Numbered from the stretch's first letter, positions 43,344 through 53,363 are shown. The stretch is 64,000 nucleotides of DNA from Kangiellaceae bacterium (GCA_026196875.1 JAPHTP010000015.1:1-64000); one strand, 5' to 3'. Made by a program: numbers and translations. Notes: a model not told the origin generated them from the sequence alone.

Positions 43344-44039
43344 ATGAGTGATGAAATGCTATTTAGTCTTAACAATATCACCAAGAGCTTCGTTAAGGGA
43401 AGAGAAAATATCAGCGTGTTCGACAACCTTAACATGACAATTAATAAAGGTGATTTCCTGGCGATTATGGGGCCCTCAGGGTCGGGTAAAACGACCTTAC
43501 TTAATATGCTAGGAGGCGTTGACCAACCGACTTCAGGTGAGATTACTTTTGATGGAGGTCGAGTAGATACATTATCCGAGAGTCAATTGGCCGGATGGCG
43601 CGCGAATAACATCGGCTTTATCTTTCAATTTTATAATCTAATGCCAATGTTAAACGCTGCTCGTAATGTCGAATTACCATTGTTGTTGACCCACCTTAAC
43701 AAAACCCAAAGACAAAAAAGTGTCGAAACGGCGCTCGAGTTGGTGGGGCTTGCTGATCGCGCTAAACATATGCCAAGCGAACTTTCTGGCGGGCAGCAGC
43801 AGAGAGTTGCTATTGCGAGGGCTGTCGTTTCCGATCCTAAATTACTATTATGTGATGAGCCAACAGGAGATCTAGATCGCCAAACAGCGGATGAAATCTT
43901 GGAAATGTTGCAATTGTTAAACCGAGAATTCGGCAAGACCATCATTATGGTGACTCATGATCCGTCAGCCGCTAAATTTGCTCAGCGAACATTACACCTG
44001 GATAAAGGTGAGTTCGTTGAAAAGGACTTAGTCGCATGA
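43344..44039 (+). CDS. ABC exporter ATP-binding subunit (MacB/LolD type)
   Basis: 231 residues. Walker A MGPSGSGKTTLLN, Q-loop FIFQFYNLMP, signature LSGGQQQRVAIARA, Walker B LLLCDEPTGDLD and H-loop MVTHDP. This is the MacB/LolD/FtsE subgroup. The stop overlaps the next permease start by 4 bp (ATGA), so the complex is made in step. Confidence 0.95.
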   Translation: MSDEMLFSLNNITKSFVKGRENISVFDNLNMTINKGDFLAIMGPSGSGKTTLLNMLGGVDQPTSGEITFDGGRVDTLSESQLAGWRANNIGFIFQFYNLMPMLNAARNVELPLLLTHLNKTQRQKSVETALELVGLADRAKHMPSELSGGQQQRVAIARAVVSDPKLLLCDEPTGDLDRQTADEILEMLQLLNREFGKTIIMVTHDPSAAKFAQRTLHLDKGEFVEKDLVA

Positions 44040-45196
44040 ACGATCTATATTTAATTTTTAAAAATTTGACGAGAAAAAAACTGCGCTTTTTTCTGACTTG
44101 CTTTGCCATCTTTATTGCATTCTTACTCTTTGGCGCAGTGATGGCACTCAAAGGAGCACTAGACTCGGGCATCGAAATGTCAGCTGACAATCGTTTGGTC
44201 ACAGTCCACAAAACCAATTTCACCCAACCGCTGCCTTACGCCTACGTTAACAAAGTGAAAAATATTGAAGGTGTGAAGGATGTTACTCATGCCAACTGGT
44301 TTGGCGGCTACCAAGGCGATCCGACAAGAAATCAGATCATTACTTTTGCGGTTGACCCTGAAAGTTACTTGGATGTTTACAGTGAATTATCTACCGAGCC
44401 ACAACACAAACAAAACTGGTTAAAGAACCGAGCTGGTGCGCTAGTCGGTGAACGACTCGCTCAAGCGAATAACTGGAAAGTTGGTGATCAAATTCCTATC
44501 TCTTCAAATATTTTTTCACATAAAGATGGTGGACAAACCTGGGAATTTATCATTGAAGGGATCTTTAGCGCCGAAGATAAGCAAACTGATACGAACTATA
44601 TGATCTTTCACTATAAGTATTTTATGGAGACCCAAAGCTGGGGAGGTGATTATGTCGGTTGGTTGGTCTTAACGACAACCGATGCTGGGTTTAACGAAGC
44701 GGTTGCTAAGAGGATCGATGAGGGATTTACAAACTCGCAAGCGGAAACAGACACGAGTACTGAAAAAGCATTTAACAAAGCCTTTATTGAGCAAATGGGC
44801 AACATTGGATTGATCATCTTTAGTGTTATCTTTATGGCATTCTTTACTATTCTGGTATTAGTCGGCAATACCATGGTGTTAGCCATTAGAGAGCGAACTG
44901 GAGAAATCGCGGTATTGAAAACGTTAGGTTTTCCCTCTCTTCGGATTTTCAAGATGGTTATTATGGAGTCGCTATTTTTATCCTTCGCGGGTGGTTTGTT
45001 AGGGATCGCCGCTGCATATTTAGCTGTTGCAGGGTTGTCAGAAATGTTAGCCCGTTTCCTACCTAATCTCATTTTAGGCGCAGAAATTATAATCCAAGCG
45101 TTAATCTATATGACTTTACTTGGGTTGGTAACCGGCATTATTCCGGCAATCAATGCATTGCGGTTAAATATTATTACTGGGTTCAGTAGGGGATAA
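44036..45196 (+). CDS. ABC exporter FtsX/MacB-like permease, first
   Basis: 386 residues. TM1 about 15-37 (FFLTCFAIFIAFLLFGAV), a large periplasmic MacB_PCD domain (about 40-255), then three TM helices in the FtsX domain with LVLAIRERTGEIAVLKTLGF, the typical coupling segment. It pairs with the next permease to form a heterodimer. Confidence 0.92.
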   Translation: MNDLYLIFKNLTRKKLRFFLTCFAIFIAFLLFGAVMALKGALDSGIEMSADNRLVTVHKTNFTQPLPYAYVNKVKNIEGVKDVTHANWFGGYQGDPTRNQIITFAVDPESYLDVYSELSTEPQHKQNWLKNRAGALVGERLAQANNWKVGDQIPISSNIFSHKDGGQTWEFIIEGIFSAEDKQTDTNYMIFHYKYFMETQSWGGDYVGWLVLTTTDAGFNEAVAKRIDEGFTNSQAETDTSTEKAFNKAFIEQMGNIGLIIFSVIFMAFFTILVLVGNTMVLAIRERTGEIAVLKTLGFPSLRIFKMVIMESLFLSFAGGLLGIAAAYLAVAGLSEMLARFLPNLILGAEIIIQALIYMTLLGLVTGIIPAINALRLNIITGFSRG

Positions 45197-45198
45197 TT

Positions 45199-46386
45199 AT
45201 GGGACAAATAATTTCTCAAAGTTTTGCTGTGATTGCGATGAACTTGCGAAGTATTCCACGCCGCATCTGGATGTCATTGGCAATGGTCTTTGCAAGTGCT
45301 GTTGTTGTTGCGATCTTGTTAGCGTTTTTGGCAATGGTCAAGGGGTTTGAAACAACTTTAAGTAGTGCTGGTTCAAATGATGTAGCCATTTTTATGCGAG
45401 GGGGGTCAGGAGCTGAGCTAAACAGCACGGTAACTCGTGAGCAGGTCAATCTGCTTGAAGTTGCGCCAGCGCTCTTTAAAATTGATGATAAACCGGTCTT
45501 GTCGGCAGAGTTATATGTCATTGTTGATGGTATTAAAAAAACGACTCAAACAGAAGCTAACATTCCTTTACGGGGGTTGGATATTGATGGCACCAAACTG
45601 CGTTCAGGTTTTCAATTAATTGAAGGCCGGATGTTTGAGCCTGGTACCAATGAACTCATTGTAGGTGCGGGAATATTGCGAGAGTTCGATGGTTTTGATT
45701 TGAACCAAGAAGTCAGATTTGGCAAGTACTCTTGGAAAGTTGTTGGCGTGTTTTCTACCGGTGGAAATGTATTTGAAAGTGAACTGTGGTCGGATGCGAA
45801 AGTTATTCAAAGCCTCTACAATCGTGGAAGTTCTTTTCAGTCTGTGCGTGCCAAGATGGACTCTCCTGCGTCATTAACCGAGTTGCAAACTTATATTGAA
45901 AATGAGCCGAGACTTAACCTCGATGTTAAAGCCGAGAGCGCCTATTTTGCTGAGCAAGGAAGTAGTCTTAGCTATATGGCGATTTTTGGACGGGTGATCA
46001 GCATGATTATGGCGTTAGGTGCGATTGCTGGTGCATTGAACACCATGTATACCTCTGTAGCCGATCGCTCGAGAGAAATTGCAACTCTCAGAGCGATAGG
46101 ATTTAGTAACATTTCCGCATTTATTGGGACCATAATTGAGGCGCTTGTTTTAGCAGCATTGGGGGGAGTTATCGGCGCATTGGCGGCTTATCTATTGTTT
46201 GATGGACTCCACGCGTCAACTTTAGGCGGGAGTTTTACACAAGTCGTATTCAGCTTCAGGCTATCCACCGAATTGTTTATACAAGGTCTAAATATGGCCT
46301 TAATGATAGGCTTGATTAGTGGATTCTTTCCTGCATGGCGAGCAGCGAAAATGCCGGTTATGGTGGCGTTTCAAAACGGACATTAA
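45199..46386 (+). CDS. ABC exporter FtsX/MacB-like permease, second
   Basis: 395 residues starting 2 bp after the first permease. TM1 about 20-43, MacB_PCD periplasmic domain, and a C-terminal FtsX domain with DRSREIATLRAIGFSNISAF. Homologous to the first permease, so the exporter is a heterodimer. A stem-loop follows the stop. Substrate unknown; peptides or lipoproteins are possible. Confidence 0.92.
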   Translation: MGQIISQSFAVIAMNLRSIPRRIWMSLAMVFASAVVVAILLAFLAMVKGFETTLSSAGSNDVAIFMRGGSGAELNSTVTREQVNLLEVAPALFKIDDKPVLSAELYVIVDGIKKTTQTEANIPLRGLDIDGTKLRSGFQLIEGRMFEPGTNELIVGAGILREFDGFDLNQEVRFGKYSWKVVGVFSTGGNVFESELWSDAKVIQSLYNRGSSFQSVRAKMDSPASLTELQTYIENEPRLNLDVKAESAYFAEQGSSLSYMAIFGRVISMIMALGAIAGALNTMYTSVADRSREIATLRAIGFSNISAFIGTIIEALVLAALGGVIGALAAYLLFDGLHASTLGGSFTQVVFSFRLSTELFIQGLNMALMIGLISGFFPAWRAAKMPVMVAFQNGH

Positions 46387-46410
46387 TTTGTTCGCTATTA
46401 TCTGATCGAG

Positions 46411-46445
46411 GCGTAGGCATCAACGAGCTGAAACTGCGCCTACGC
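46411..46445 (+). terminator. Stem-loop after the ABC exporter operon
   Basis: GCGTAGGC (46411-46418) and GCCTACGC (46438-46445), perfect 8-bp stem, 19-nt loop, no T-tract (TCATTTCTG). Confidence 0.4.
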
Positions 46446-46481
46446 TCATTTCTGCAATCCTCAAAAAATTCCCTTCGATCA

Positions 46482-46515
46482 GACCAAATGAGCCTTTTCT
46501 GCGACCAATTGAGCC
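46482..46515 (+). promoter_or_regulatory. 21-bp-spaced direct repeats before the RND operon
   Basis: GACCAAATGAGCC (46482-46494) and GACCAATTGAGCC (46503-46515) differ at one base and start 21 bp apart, two helical turns. They lie 111 bp before the RND start. A regulator dimer site is likely; no regulator gene is adjacent. Confidence 0.5.
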
Positions 46516-46625
46516 GCTGAATAATTTTGTTACTTTTTAACTTTCTCAGAAACATCAATCTAGAGGTTAATTGTTCGATCATGTTCCAAAATTAAGCACT
46601 TAGCTTATTTTGGAGTTTTGTTTGC

Positions 46626-49600
46626 ATGAATTTCACCCGCTCGTCGATAAAAAATCCCGCGGCGATTCTGGTGGTCAGTCTATTAGTCTTGGTATTCGGA
46701 CTGCTTGCTGTACTTAAACTACCGATCCAATTAACGCCGGATATCCAACAACCGCAAATCAATATTGGCACCGGATGGCGGGCAGCTGCGCCTGAGGAGC
46801 TAGAATCAGTCATCATTGAGCCACTAGAGAATGTGGTGAAAAACACACCAGGTGTTATCGATGTAACCACTAACGTCCAGCGTGGCTTCGGCAATATAAC
46901 GCTGACATTCGAAGTTGGTGCAGATATGCAGCAAGCTATGCTGGATGTGATCAACAATTTAAACCAGGCACCACCTTTACCTTTGGATGCTAACGAACCC
47001 GTTGTGTCTGCTTCCGGTACCGGTCCATCAGCGCCTAATGCGGCTTCTCTATTGATCCGTCCCGTCGAAGGAAGTGAAATTAATGATATTACTGTTTTTC
47101 AATCTTTGATCGATAACGTGATCGAGCCCCGGTTTGCCCGCATTCCTGGTGTCGGATCTGTAAACCTAAACTCGGAACGTCCAAAGGAACTAAGAATTAC
47201 TTTTGATCCCTACAAGGCTGCTTCTTTAGGTCTACAAGTTGGACAAATTGCTTCAACCATCTCTAGGGCCAGTGACGTTTCAGGTGGGTTTGCTGAAGTG
47301 GGACGCCGTAACTACACGGTGAGATTTGCTGGACAATATGACGTGGCCAATATTGATTCGATGATAATTGGGTTTAACGACAACCGACCAATCTATTTAA
47401 GTGATGTAGCGACGGTTGAGCAAAGACTACAAGATCGGTTTGCATTTACTTTACGCAATGGGGCGCCCGGTTATTACATAACGATTCAAAGAACCAATGG
47501 CAGCAATACGGTCGAAGTACTCGACGAAATTAACCAAGCGATAGCTGAGCTTAATCAAGGCCCATTGGCGGAAGTAGGACTGGCAATTGATCTCAGTTTT
47601 GACGCGTCAGTACATATTCGCAACGCACTAAACTTGGTTAAATCTAATCTTGGATTGGGTGTAATGTTAGCTCTTGGGATCTTGTGGTTATTCTTGCGAG
47701 GTATTCGGCCGACGCTAATTATAGCGACCACCATTCCAATATCTTTGGCCGTGGCGTTTCTTGCGCTTAGTATATTTGACCGAAGTCTTAATGTGATTTC
47801 CTTGGCCGGGCTGGCATTTTCAGTAGGCTTAGTTTTAGACGCTGCGATCATCGTGCAAGAAAATATTGTACGTTTGCGTGGCGAAGGATTCGACGACAAA
47901 AAAGCAGTGTTAAAAGGCACGCTCCAAGTCACTGGAGCCTTGCTCGCTTCAACCGCGACGAGTATTGCTATCTTTCTTCCGATCCTATTTATGCAAGGGA
48001 TCGAAGGGCAGCTCTTTTCCGATCTGGCATTAACATTATCTGTAGCGGTAGTTGCATCACTTATTACCGCGATCACCTTGATGCCAGTGATCAGCAGGTT
48101 CTGGCTAAAAGATTTATCGACCGAAGATCCATTCGCACGCAAATGGGACAAGCTAACCAACTTGGTAATGAAACTCACCAACTCAAACTTCAAAAGGGGA
48201 GTGTGGATCACGAGTTTGCTGGGTGGCTCATTGCTGGTTACTGTGACATTGATGCCGCGAACTGACTTTATGCCGCGCGCGCCTATTGACGGTTTTTTCT
48301 ATTCGCTGATTATGCCTCCGGGTGGCAATCTGCAGTTTATTGAGGAAGAGTTGGCTTCTCGTGTTCGTAGTCGGCTTGCCCCTTATTATTCTGGTGAAAA
48401 AGAACCGCGCATCAAGAGTTACAACTTCTATTCATTTGGACCCGGTTCCTCCGGCGGATTTATCTACTCTGACGATCCCCGACGAGTTGAAGAACTGATG
48501 CAAGTGATACGCACTGAAGTGTTGCATGATTTACCCGACACTCAAGTGTTTTTATTTCGCGGTTCTATGATTAACGTCAGCGGCGGCGGCAATGGCCGCT
48601 CGATCAGCCTTGAACTCCAGGGACCCAATATTGAACTATTAATGGACGCTGCGCGCACCGGGTTAGCGACCATCAATCAGGAGCTACCTGGCACGGGTGC
48701 AAGACCAGTTCCGGGTCTTTCTCTCGCTGAGCCTGAATTAAGGTTGATCCCAAATGACCATCGAATTACCCAAGCTGGGTTAGATCGCCAGGCGGTAGCC
48801 AATTCTGTCAGAGCTTTTACCGGCGGCTTGTTCGTGAGCGAGTACTTTGATGGCAACGATCGCATGAATGTCATATTAAGAGGCACCCAGTGGTCAACTC
48901 CGGACGAACTTGCGGAGTTACCCATTCATACGCCTCTTGCGGGTATTCAAACGATCGGAGAGCTGACAGAAATCCAACGAACAGTCGGACCAACTCAACT
49001 GCGCAGGGTCGATGGGAAAAGAACGGTTAGCTTAATTATTTCTCCGCCTCCGACAATGTCGCTTGAGGAGGCAATCAGTGTCATCAATCAAAATATTGTT
49101 CCAAAAATACAAGCAGAACTGCCTGCGAACGCCAGCATACAGTTAAGTGGTAATGCCAATCGCATGGAAGGCGCGATCAGGGATATGGCGACCAATTTTA
49201 TGCTGGCGCTACTCATTTTATTTTTACTTATGACCGCATTGTTTAAATCTGCTCGCGACAGCTTTTTAGTATTGACGGTGATGCCAATGGCGGTTGCAGG
49301 CGGCGTTATTGGTTTGAGCCTATTAAATCTTGTGACTTTCCAATCTCTGGACCTGTTAACCATGATTGGATTTATTATTTTACTCGGCTTAGTAGTTAAT
49401 AACGCCATCTTGCTTGTCGATCAAACTCGGATAGCCGAGCGCGAGGGAGCCTCCAGGCAGGATGCGGTTAAGCAAGCTGTAAGAATAAGAGCAAGGCCGG
49501 TTTATATGAGTACTTTGACGAGTATTTTCGGTATGCTGCCTCTAATGTTGATCCCTGGTGTAGGTTCAGAAATCTATCGTGGGTTGGCGACTGTAATTGT

Positions 49601-49754
49601 TGGAGGAATGGCTATTAGCGCCATTTTCACTTTAGTGTTAATGCCAAGCCTGTTGCAATTGGAACTGCCAATATTTGTGAAGCGATTTTTAAAGATCAAG
49701 GCCCAATCAGATGCTATCGACTCAAATAAAGAAGTCGTAACTACCCCAAATTAA
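46626..49754 (+). CDS. RND efflux permease subunit (HAE family), second system
   Basis: 1042 residues. TM1 about 13-31, porter domain starting LPIQLTPDIQQPQINIGTGW, two repeats of six TM helices. In TM4 the proton-relay motif reads GLVLDAAIIVQEN, with one Asp (405) and Ala at the second position; TM10 reads GLVVNNAILLVDQ. Single-Asp variants are common in this subfamily. The pump gene comes first and its adaptor follows 12 bp later; no outer-membrane factor is included, so it may borrow the duct encoded at 4848-6260. Confidence 0.92.
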   Translation: MNFTRSSIKNPAAILVVSLLVLVFGLLAVLKLPIQLTPDIQQPQINIGTGWRAAAPEELESVIIEPLENVVKNTPGVIDVTTNVQRGFGNITLTFEVGADMQQAMLDVINNLNQAPPLPLDANEPVVSASGTGPSAPNAASLLIRPVEGSEINDITVFQSLIDNVIEPRFARIPGVGSVNLNSERPKELRITFDPYKAASLGLQVGQIASTISRASDVSGGFAEVGRRNYTVRFAGQYDVANIDSMIIGFNDNRPIYLSDVATVEQRLQDRFAFTLRNGAPGYYITIQRTNGSNTVEVLDEINQAIAELNQGPLAEVGLAIDLSFDASVHIRNALNLVKSNLGLGVMLALGILWLFLRGIRPTLIIATTIPISLAVAFLALSIFDRSLNVISLAGLAFSVGLVLDAAIIVQENIVRLRGEGFDDKKAVLKGTLQVTGALLASTATSIAIFLPILFMQGIEGQLFSDLALTLSVAVVASLITAITLMPVISRFWLKDLSTEDPFARKWDKLTNLVMKLTNSNFKRGVWITSLLGGSLLVTVTLMPRTDFMPRAPIDGFFYSLIMPPGGNLQFIEEELASRVRSRLAPYYSGEKEPRIKSYNFYSFGPGSSGGFIYSDDPRRVEELMQVIRTEVLHDLPDTQVFLFRGSMINVSGGGNGRSISLELQGPNIELLMDAARTGLATINQELPGTGARPVPGLSLAEPELRLIPNDHRITQAGLDRQAVANSVRAFTGGLFVSEYFDGNDRMNVILRGTQWSTPDELAELPIHTPLAGIQTIGELTEIQRTVGPTQLRRVDGKRTVSLIISPPPTMSLEEAISVINQNIVPKIQAELPANASIQLSGNANRMEGAIRDMATNFMLALLILFLLMTALFKSARDSFLVLTVMPMAVAGGVIGLSLLNLVTFQSLDLLTMIGFIILLGLVVNNAILLVDQTRIAEREGASRQDAVKQAVRIRARPVYMSTLTSIFGMLPLMLIPGVGSEIYRGLATVIVGGMAISAIFTLVLMPSLLQLELPIFVKRFLKIKAQSDAIDSNKEVVTTPN

Positions 49755-49766
49755 TCAGGTGTGAAA

Positions 49767-50867
49767 ATGAAAAGTTTAACTAAACAACACAACAACTATC
49801 TAAAGCAATTATGTCTTTTATTTGCTTTGACCACCTTGGGGAACAATCAACTTTTAGCGGCTGAAACTCCGCCGAGCCCGGTGAGTGTGGAGAGAGTCAA
49901 AGTCATCGAGTCGCAACCAACAGCAACCGTTCTTGGAACTATTTACAGCCGCAACCAAGTTCCACTGACTGCAGGCGTTACTGGCAAGTTGGAATGGGTT
50001 GCTGAACCCGGCACCTATTTAAAGCAAGGTGATCTAGTTGCGCAAATTGAATTGCTGCCTCTTCAATTAAGACAGGCGGAACAAATCGCTCAGCTTAAAC
50101 GCGCTAAAATTAATTTGACCTATCTTGAAAGGGAGCTTCAAAGACAAAAAGAGCTGCGCAAGAAGAATAGTGCCTCGCAGTATCAGCTTGATCAAACTCA
50201 ATCGCAATTTGAACTAGCTCAATCAGATTTGGAAATCGCGGAATTGCAGTTAAAACAGATTAATGATCAGCTAGCGAGAGCGACTATACGTTCGCCATTT
50301 GATGGTGTCGTGACAGAAAGATTACGTCGTGCCGGTTATGACGTTAGTCGCAGTGACGTATTGGTACAATTGCTTGACACCGAAAATCTGGAAGTGCGAC
50401 TTTTCGTTCCGGTCAAGTACTTGGCATTTACCAAACCAGGTAGTGAAGTAACTCTTTCCAGCCGCAGCGAAGGCGGTGAAAAACTCTCATTGGCGGCGAC
50501 TGCTTCAACTATAATTCCCGCCGCAGATCCCCGCTCACAAACATTTGAAATGCGCGTGAATGTGCCCGAAGCAGGTAAAAAGCTATGGGCGGCGGGACAG
50601 CTAATCAAGGTTAGCTTACCTATTGCGTCTTCACGCTCTGCATTGACGGTTCATCGTGACGCACTAATTCTACGCCGGGATGGGACTTACGTTGTTAAAA
50701 TAGATGAACAAAATAAGGCTCACCGACTGAAAGTTAAAGTTGGTAAAGGGAATGGTGATTGGGTGATGGTTGAAGGCCAGCTAAAACAAGGTGACCAAGT
50801 TGCTACGCGAGGAGCCGAACGTTTAAGGGAAGGCCAGACCGTTGTGGTTCAATCGAGCGGCGCTTAA
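49767..50867 (+). CDS. RND efflux periplasmic adaptor, second system
   Basis: 366 residues from ATG 49767 (GTG 49761 is only two codons upstream; AGGTG precedes both). Signal peptide (LKQLCLLFALTTLGNNQLLA) rather than a TM anchor. The lipoyl halves are TGKLEWVAEPGTYLKQGD and ATIRSPFDGVVTERLRRAGY, with a hairpin rich in Lys/Gln/Glu between them (RELQRQKELRKKNSASQY). The C-terminus has KVGKGNGDWVMVEGQL. Works with the upstream pump. Confidence 0.9.
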   Translation: MKSLTKQHNNYLKQLCLLFALTTLGNNQLLAAETPPSPVSVERVKVIESQPTATVLGTIYSRNQVPLTAGVTGKLEWVAEPGTYLKQGDLVAQIELLPLQLRQAEQIAQLKRAKINLTYLERELQRQKELRKKNSASQYQLDQTQSQFELAQSDLEIAELQLKQINDQLARATIRSPFDGVVTERLRRAGYDVSRSDVLVQLLDTENLEVRLFVPVKYLAFTKPGSEVTLSSRSEGGEKLSLAATASTIIPAADPRSQTFEMRVNVPEAGKKLWAAGQLIKVSLPIASSRSALTVHRDALILRRDGTYVVKIDEQNKAHRLKVKVGKGNGDWVMVEGQLKQGDQVATRGAERLREGQTVVVQSSGA

Positions 50868-51093
50868 CTCAACATGCCATGGTGAGATGAAAACTGGGCT
50901 CCAAGCTTAGAGTTTAAAAGTCGTGGTATTTGTCTCTCTGAGGTTTAACTTGCTAGCCGAAATTGGCGAGTTGGCAGCCAGTTTAGTTGAAGGCAATGCA
51001 GATACCAAAATAACCGTTTGCCCCTCGTTTGCACCCTAATGGATTAAGTGATTGGAGAGAAAGTCATTTAGGAAAGCGTAATTCCATCTCTAT
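50868..51093 (+). other. Non-coding part of the 345-bp gap before ppk1
   Basis: No ORF, terminator or obvious structure that I can defend, apart from short imperfect stems. The ppk1 promoter begins at its right end. Confidence 0.4.
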
Positions 51094-51127
51094 TAGTCAT
51101 ATATTTGTCATGAAGGCTTGGTATAAG
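51094..51127 (+). promoter_or_regulatory. Pho box and -10 of the ppk1 promoter
   Basis: TAGTCAT (51094-51100), ATAT, TTGTCAT (51105-51111): two 7-bp direct half-sites with a 4-bp AT spacer, matching the PhoB box CTGTCAT-AAAT-CTGTCAT at 14 of 18 positions. TATAAG (51122-51127) follows 10 bp later, the normal place of -10 in PhoB-dependent promoters where the box replaces -35. The leader is about 80 nt. Confidence 0.75.
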
Positions 51128-51212
51128 TGCTAGACTTAGGGATGGGTGTGCAAACTATCCAATGAATAGCCTGTAATTCCAAGATTTAATTTAACCTAAA
51201 GCTCTGATCCTC

Positions 51213-53363
51213 ATGGCAAAACAAAATCTAAAGTCGTCAGAAAAAAATGTACCTGAGATTTCTGGTGACGGTGCTGACAAGACAGTTGAAATTGATAATA
51301 GTCACTTTATTAATCGCGAAATTTCCCAGTTGTTGTTTAATGCTAGAGTACTTGAACAGTCTTTAGATAAGCGCCATCCTTTATTAGAAAGATTAAAATT
51401 CCTGTTAATTTTTAGTAGCAATTTGGACGAGTTTTTCGAGGTCCGTGTCGCTAAGCTTAAACTTCAAGTCCGCTATGGGCGGGAAGTCTTTGGGCCTGAT
51501 GGATTACCGCCTAAAACAGTTTTAAAGCGATTGGCAGAGCGTTGCCATAACCTTATTCAAAAACAATATCAGATATTAAATGATGTGCTTCTGCCTGAGC
51601 TATCGAATGAAGGAGTTAAATTCTTAAGGAGAGAAGACTGGACTGAGGAAAACCGTATTTGGATAAAAGAATACTTTGATAAAGAAGTTGCCCCAATTAT
51701 TAGTCCGATTGCACTTGATCCCGCTCATCCATTTCCCTTGCTTGTCAACAAGAGCCTGAATTTTATTGTTACCTTAAAAGGTAAGGATGCATTTGGCCGG
51801 GAGTCAAGACTGGCAATCGTGCCGGCTCCACGATCACTGCCACGTTTAATTAAACTACCTAAAAAATCTGAAGCCGGTGAAGACGAGTTTATTTTCCTGT
51901 CGGCAATCATCCATGAATACATAGATGACTTTTTTCACGGTATGAAAGCCACTGGTTGTTATCAGTTTAGGGTTACACGTAACTCCGATTTGGAAGTAGA
52001 CGATAAAGAAGTGGAGGATATCGCCGCGGAAGTTAAGGGGAAGTTGTTTAACCGCCGTTATGGCCATGCGGTAAGGATTGAAGTGGTTGATAATTGCCCC
52101 GACTCAATTGTTGAATTCTTACTGGAGAAGTTTGAATTAACAGAGCGAGATCTCTATCGCTGTGATGGACCTGTTAACTTACAGCGCTTATTTACGGTTT
52201 TTTCGATGCTAGATAAACCTACATTGGAGTATCCAGAATTTTCCCCTGAGCTACCTGCTGACTTAGCACCGGAAAAAAATTTATTCGACTCAATTAAATC
52301 AAAAGACTATTTGTTGCTACATCCTTATTCGTCTTTCAATCCGGTGTTGGATTTATTAAGGCAAGCTGCGAGTGACCCTGAAGTTATGTCAATTAAGCAG
52401 ACACTCTACCGCGTGGGACATAATTCGGAAATCGTTAATATTCTTGACCAAGCAGCGCGCAACGGTAAAGAAGTAACCGTAGTAATTGAGTTAAAAGCGA
52501 GGTTTGATGAGAAGGAAAATTTGGCTCTTGCGAGTAGATTGCAACAAGCCGGTGCAGTAGTTTGTTATGGCGTTGTTGGTTATAAAACGCATGCGAAAAT
52601 GATGATGATTTTGCGTAGGGAGGGAGGTAGTTTTGCAAGATATGTTCATTTAGGTACAGGTAACTATCACGCGAGAAATGCCAAGATTTACACTGATTAT
52701 AGTTTGTTTACCGGCGATAAAGAACTGTGTGAAGACGTCCATAAAATATTTCAGCAATTGACAGGGATGGGGAAAACCTTGCCAATGAAGCATATATTTA
52801 ATGCACCTTTTACCTTGCAAAAAAAAATAAGCAAGCTAATTGAAAATGAGACCAAGGCGGCGAAACAAGGAGAACTTGCCCGAATTATAATTAAGGCAAA
52901 TGGACTAACCGACAAGCAAATAATTGAAAAGCTTTATGAAGCGTCCCAAGCCGGAGTTCAGGTCGATTTGATCATTCGCGGGATGTGTTCTTTAAGACCC
53001 GGTGTGCAAGGGGTATCAGAAAACATTCGCGTAAAATCTATAATAGGTCGGTTCCTTGAGCATAACCGAGCGTTCTATTTCCAAAATGCAACTAACCAGG
53101 TCTATTGTAGTAGTGCCGATTTAATGAAACGTAATCTTCATAGGCGAATTGAAACCTGCTTTCCTATTCTTTCCAATAAGCTAAAGAATAGAGTATTAAA
53201 AGATTTAGAATTATTTATGGCAGATGAAGGTCAGTCTTGGGTATTAGATGTAAACGGTGACTATCGCCTGATTAGTGACAAACCAAATCAGAAATTAGTT
53301 CAACAAATTCTATTAGATGCGCACTGTGATACCGCGGCTACCGAAGAGGTATCGCCGCTTTAG
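51213..53363 (+). CDS. ppk1: Polyphosphate kinase 1
   Basis: 716 residues, close to the E. coli enzyme with short extensions at the ends. N-terminal domain with FINREISQLLFNARVLEQS and SSNLDEFFEVRVAK, then two phospholipase-D-like domains with YVHLGTGNYHARNAKIYTDY (phospho-acceptor His near 479) and FLEHNRAFYF (His near 617). It makes polyphosphate from ATP, reversibly. It converges with ppx and the two stops overlap by 4 bp. A Pho box in front implies induction in phosphate starvation. Confidence 0.97.
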   Translation: MAKQNLKSSEKNVPEISGDGADKTVEIDNSHFINREISQLLFNARVLEQSLDKRHPLLERLKFLLIFSSNLDEFFEVRVAKLKLQVRYGREVFGPDGLPPKTVLKRLAERCHNLIQKQYQILNDVLLPELSNEGVKFLRREDWTEENRIWIKEYFDKEVAPIISPIALDPAHPFPLLVNKSLNFIVTLKGKDAFGRESRLAIVPAPRSLPRLIKLPKKSEAGEDEFIFLSAIIHEYIDDFFHGMKATGCYQFRVTRNSDLEVDDKEVEDIAAEVKGKLFNRRYGHAVRIEVVDNCPDSIVEFLLEKFELTERDLYRCDGPVNLQRLFTVFSMLDKPTLEYPEFSPELPADLAPEKNLFDSIKSKDYLLLHPYSSFNPVLDLLRQAASDPEVMSIKQTLYRVGHNSEIVNILDQAARNGKEVTVVIELKARFDEKENLALASRLQQAGAVVCYGVVGYKTHAKMMMILRREGGSFARYVHLGTGNYHARNAKIYTDYSLFTGDKELCEDVHKIFQQLTGMGKTLPMKHIFNAPFTLQKKISKLIENETKAAKQGELARIIIKANGLTDKQIIEKLYEASQAGVQVDLIIRGMCSLRPGVQGVSENIRVKSIIGRFLEHNRAFYFQNATNQVYCSSADLMKRNLHRRIETCFPILSNKLKNRVLKDLELFMADEGQSWVLDVNGDYRLISDKPNQKLVQQILLDAHCDTAATEEVSPL

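Noticed and set aside
47555-48211. Minus-strand open frame of 218 codons inside the second RND gene
   Set aside because: It lies fully antisense to a well-supported pump gene, has no ribosome site or recognisable domain, and its composition mirrors the hydrophobic coding strand.
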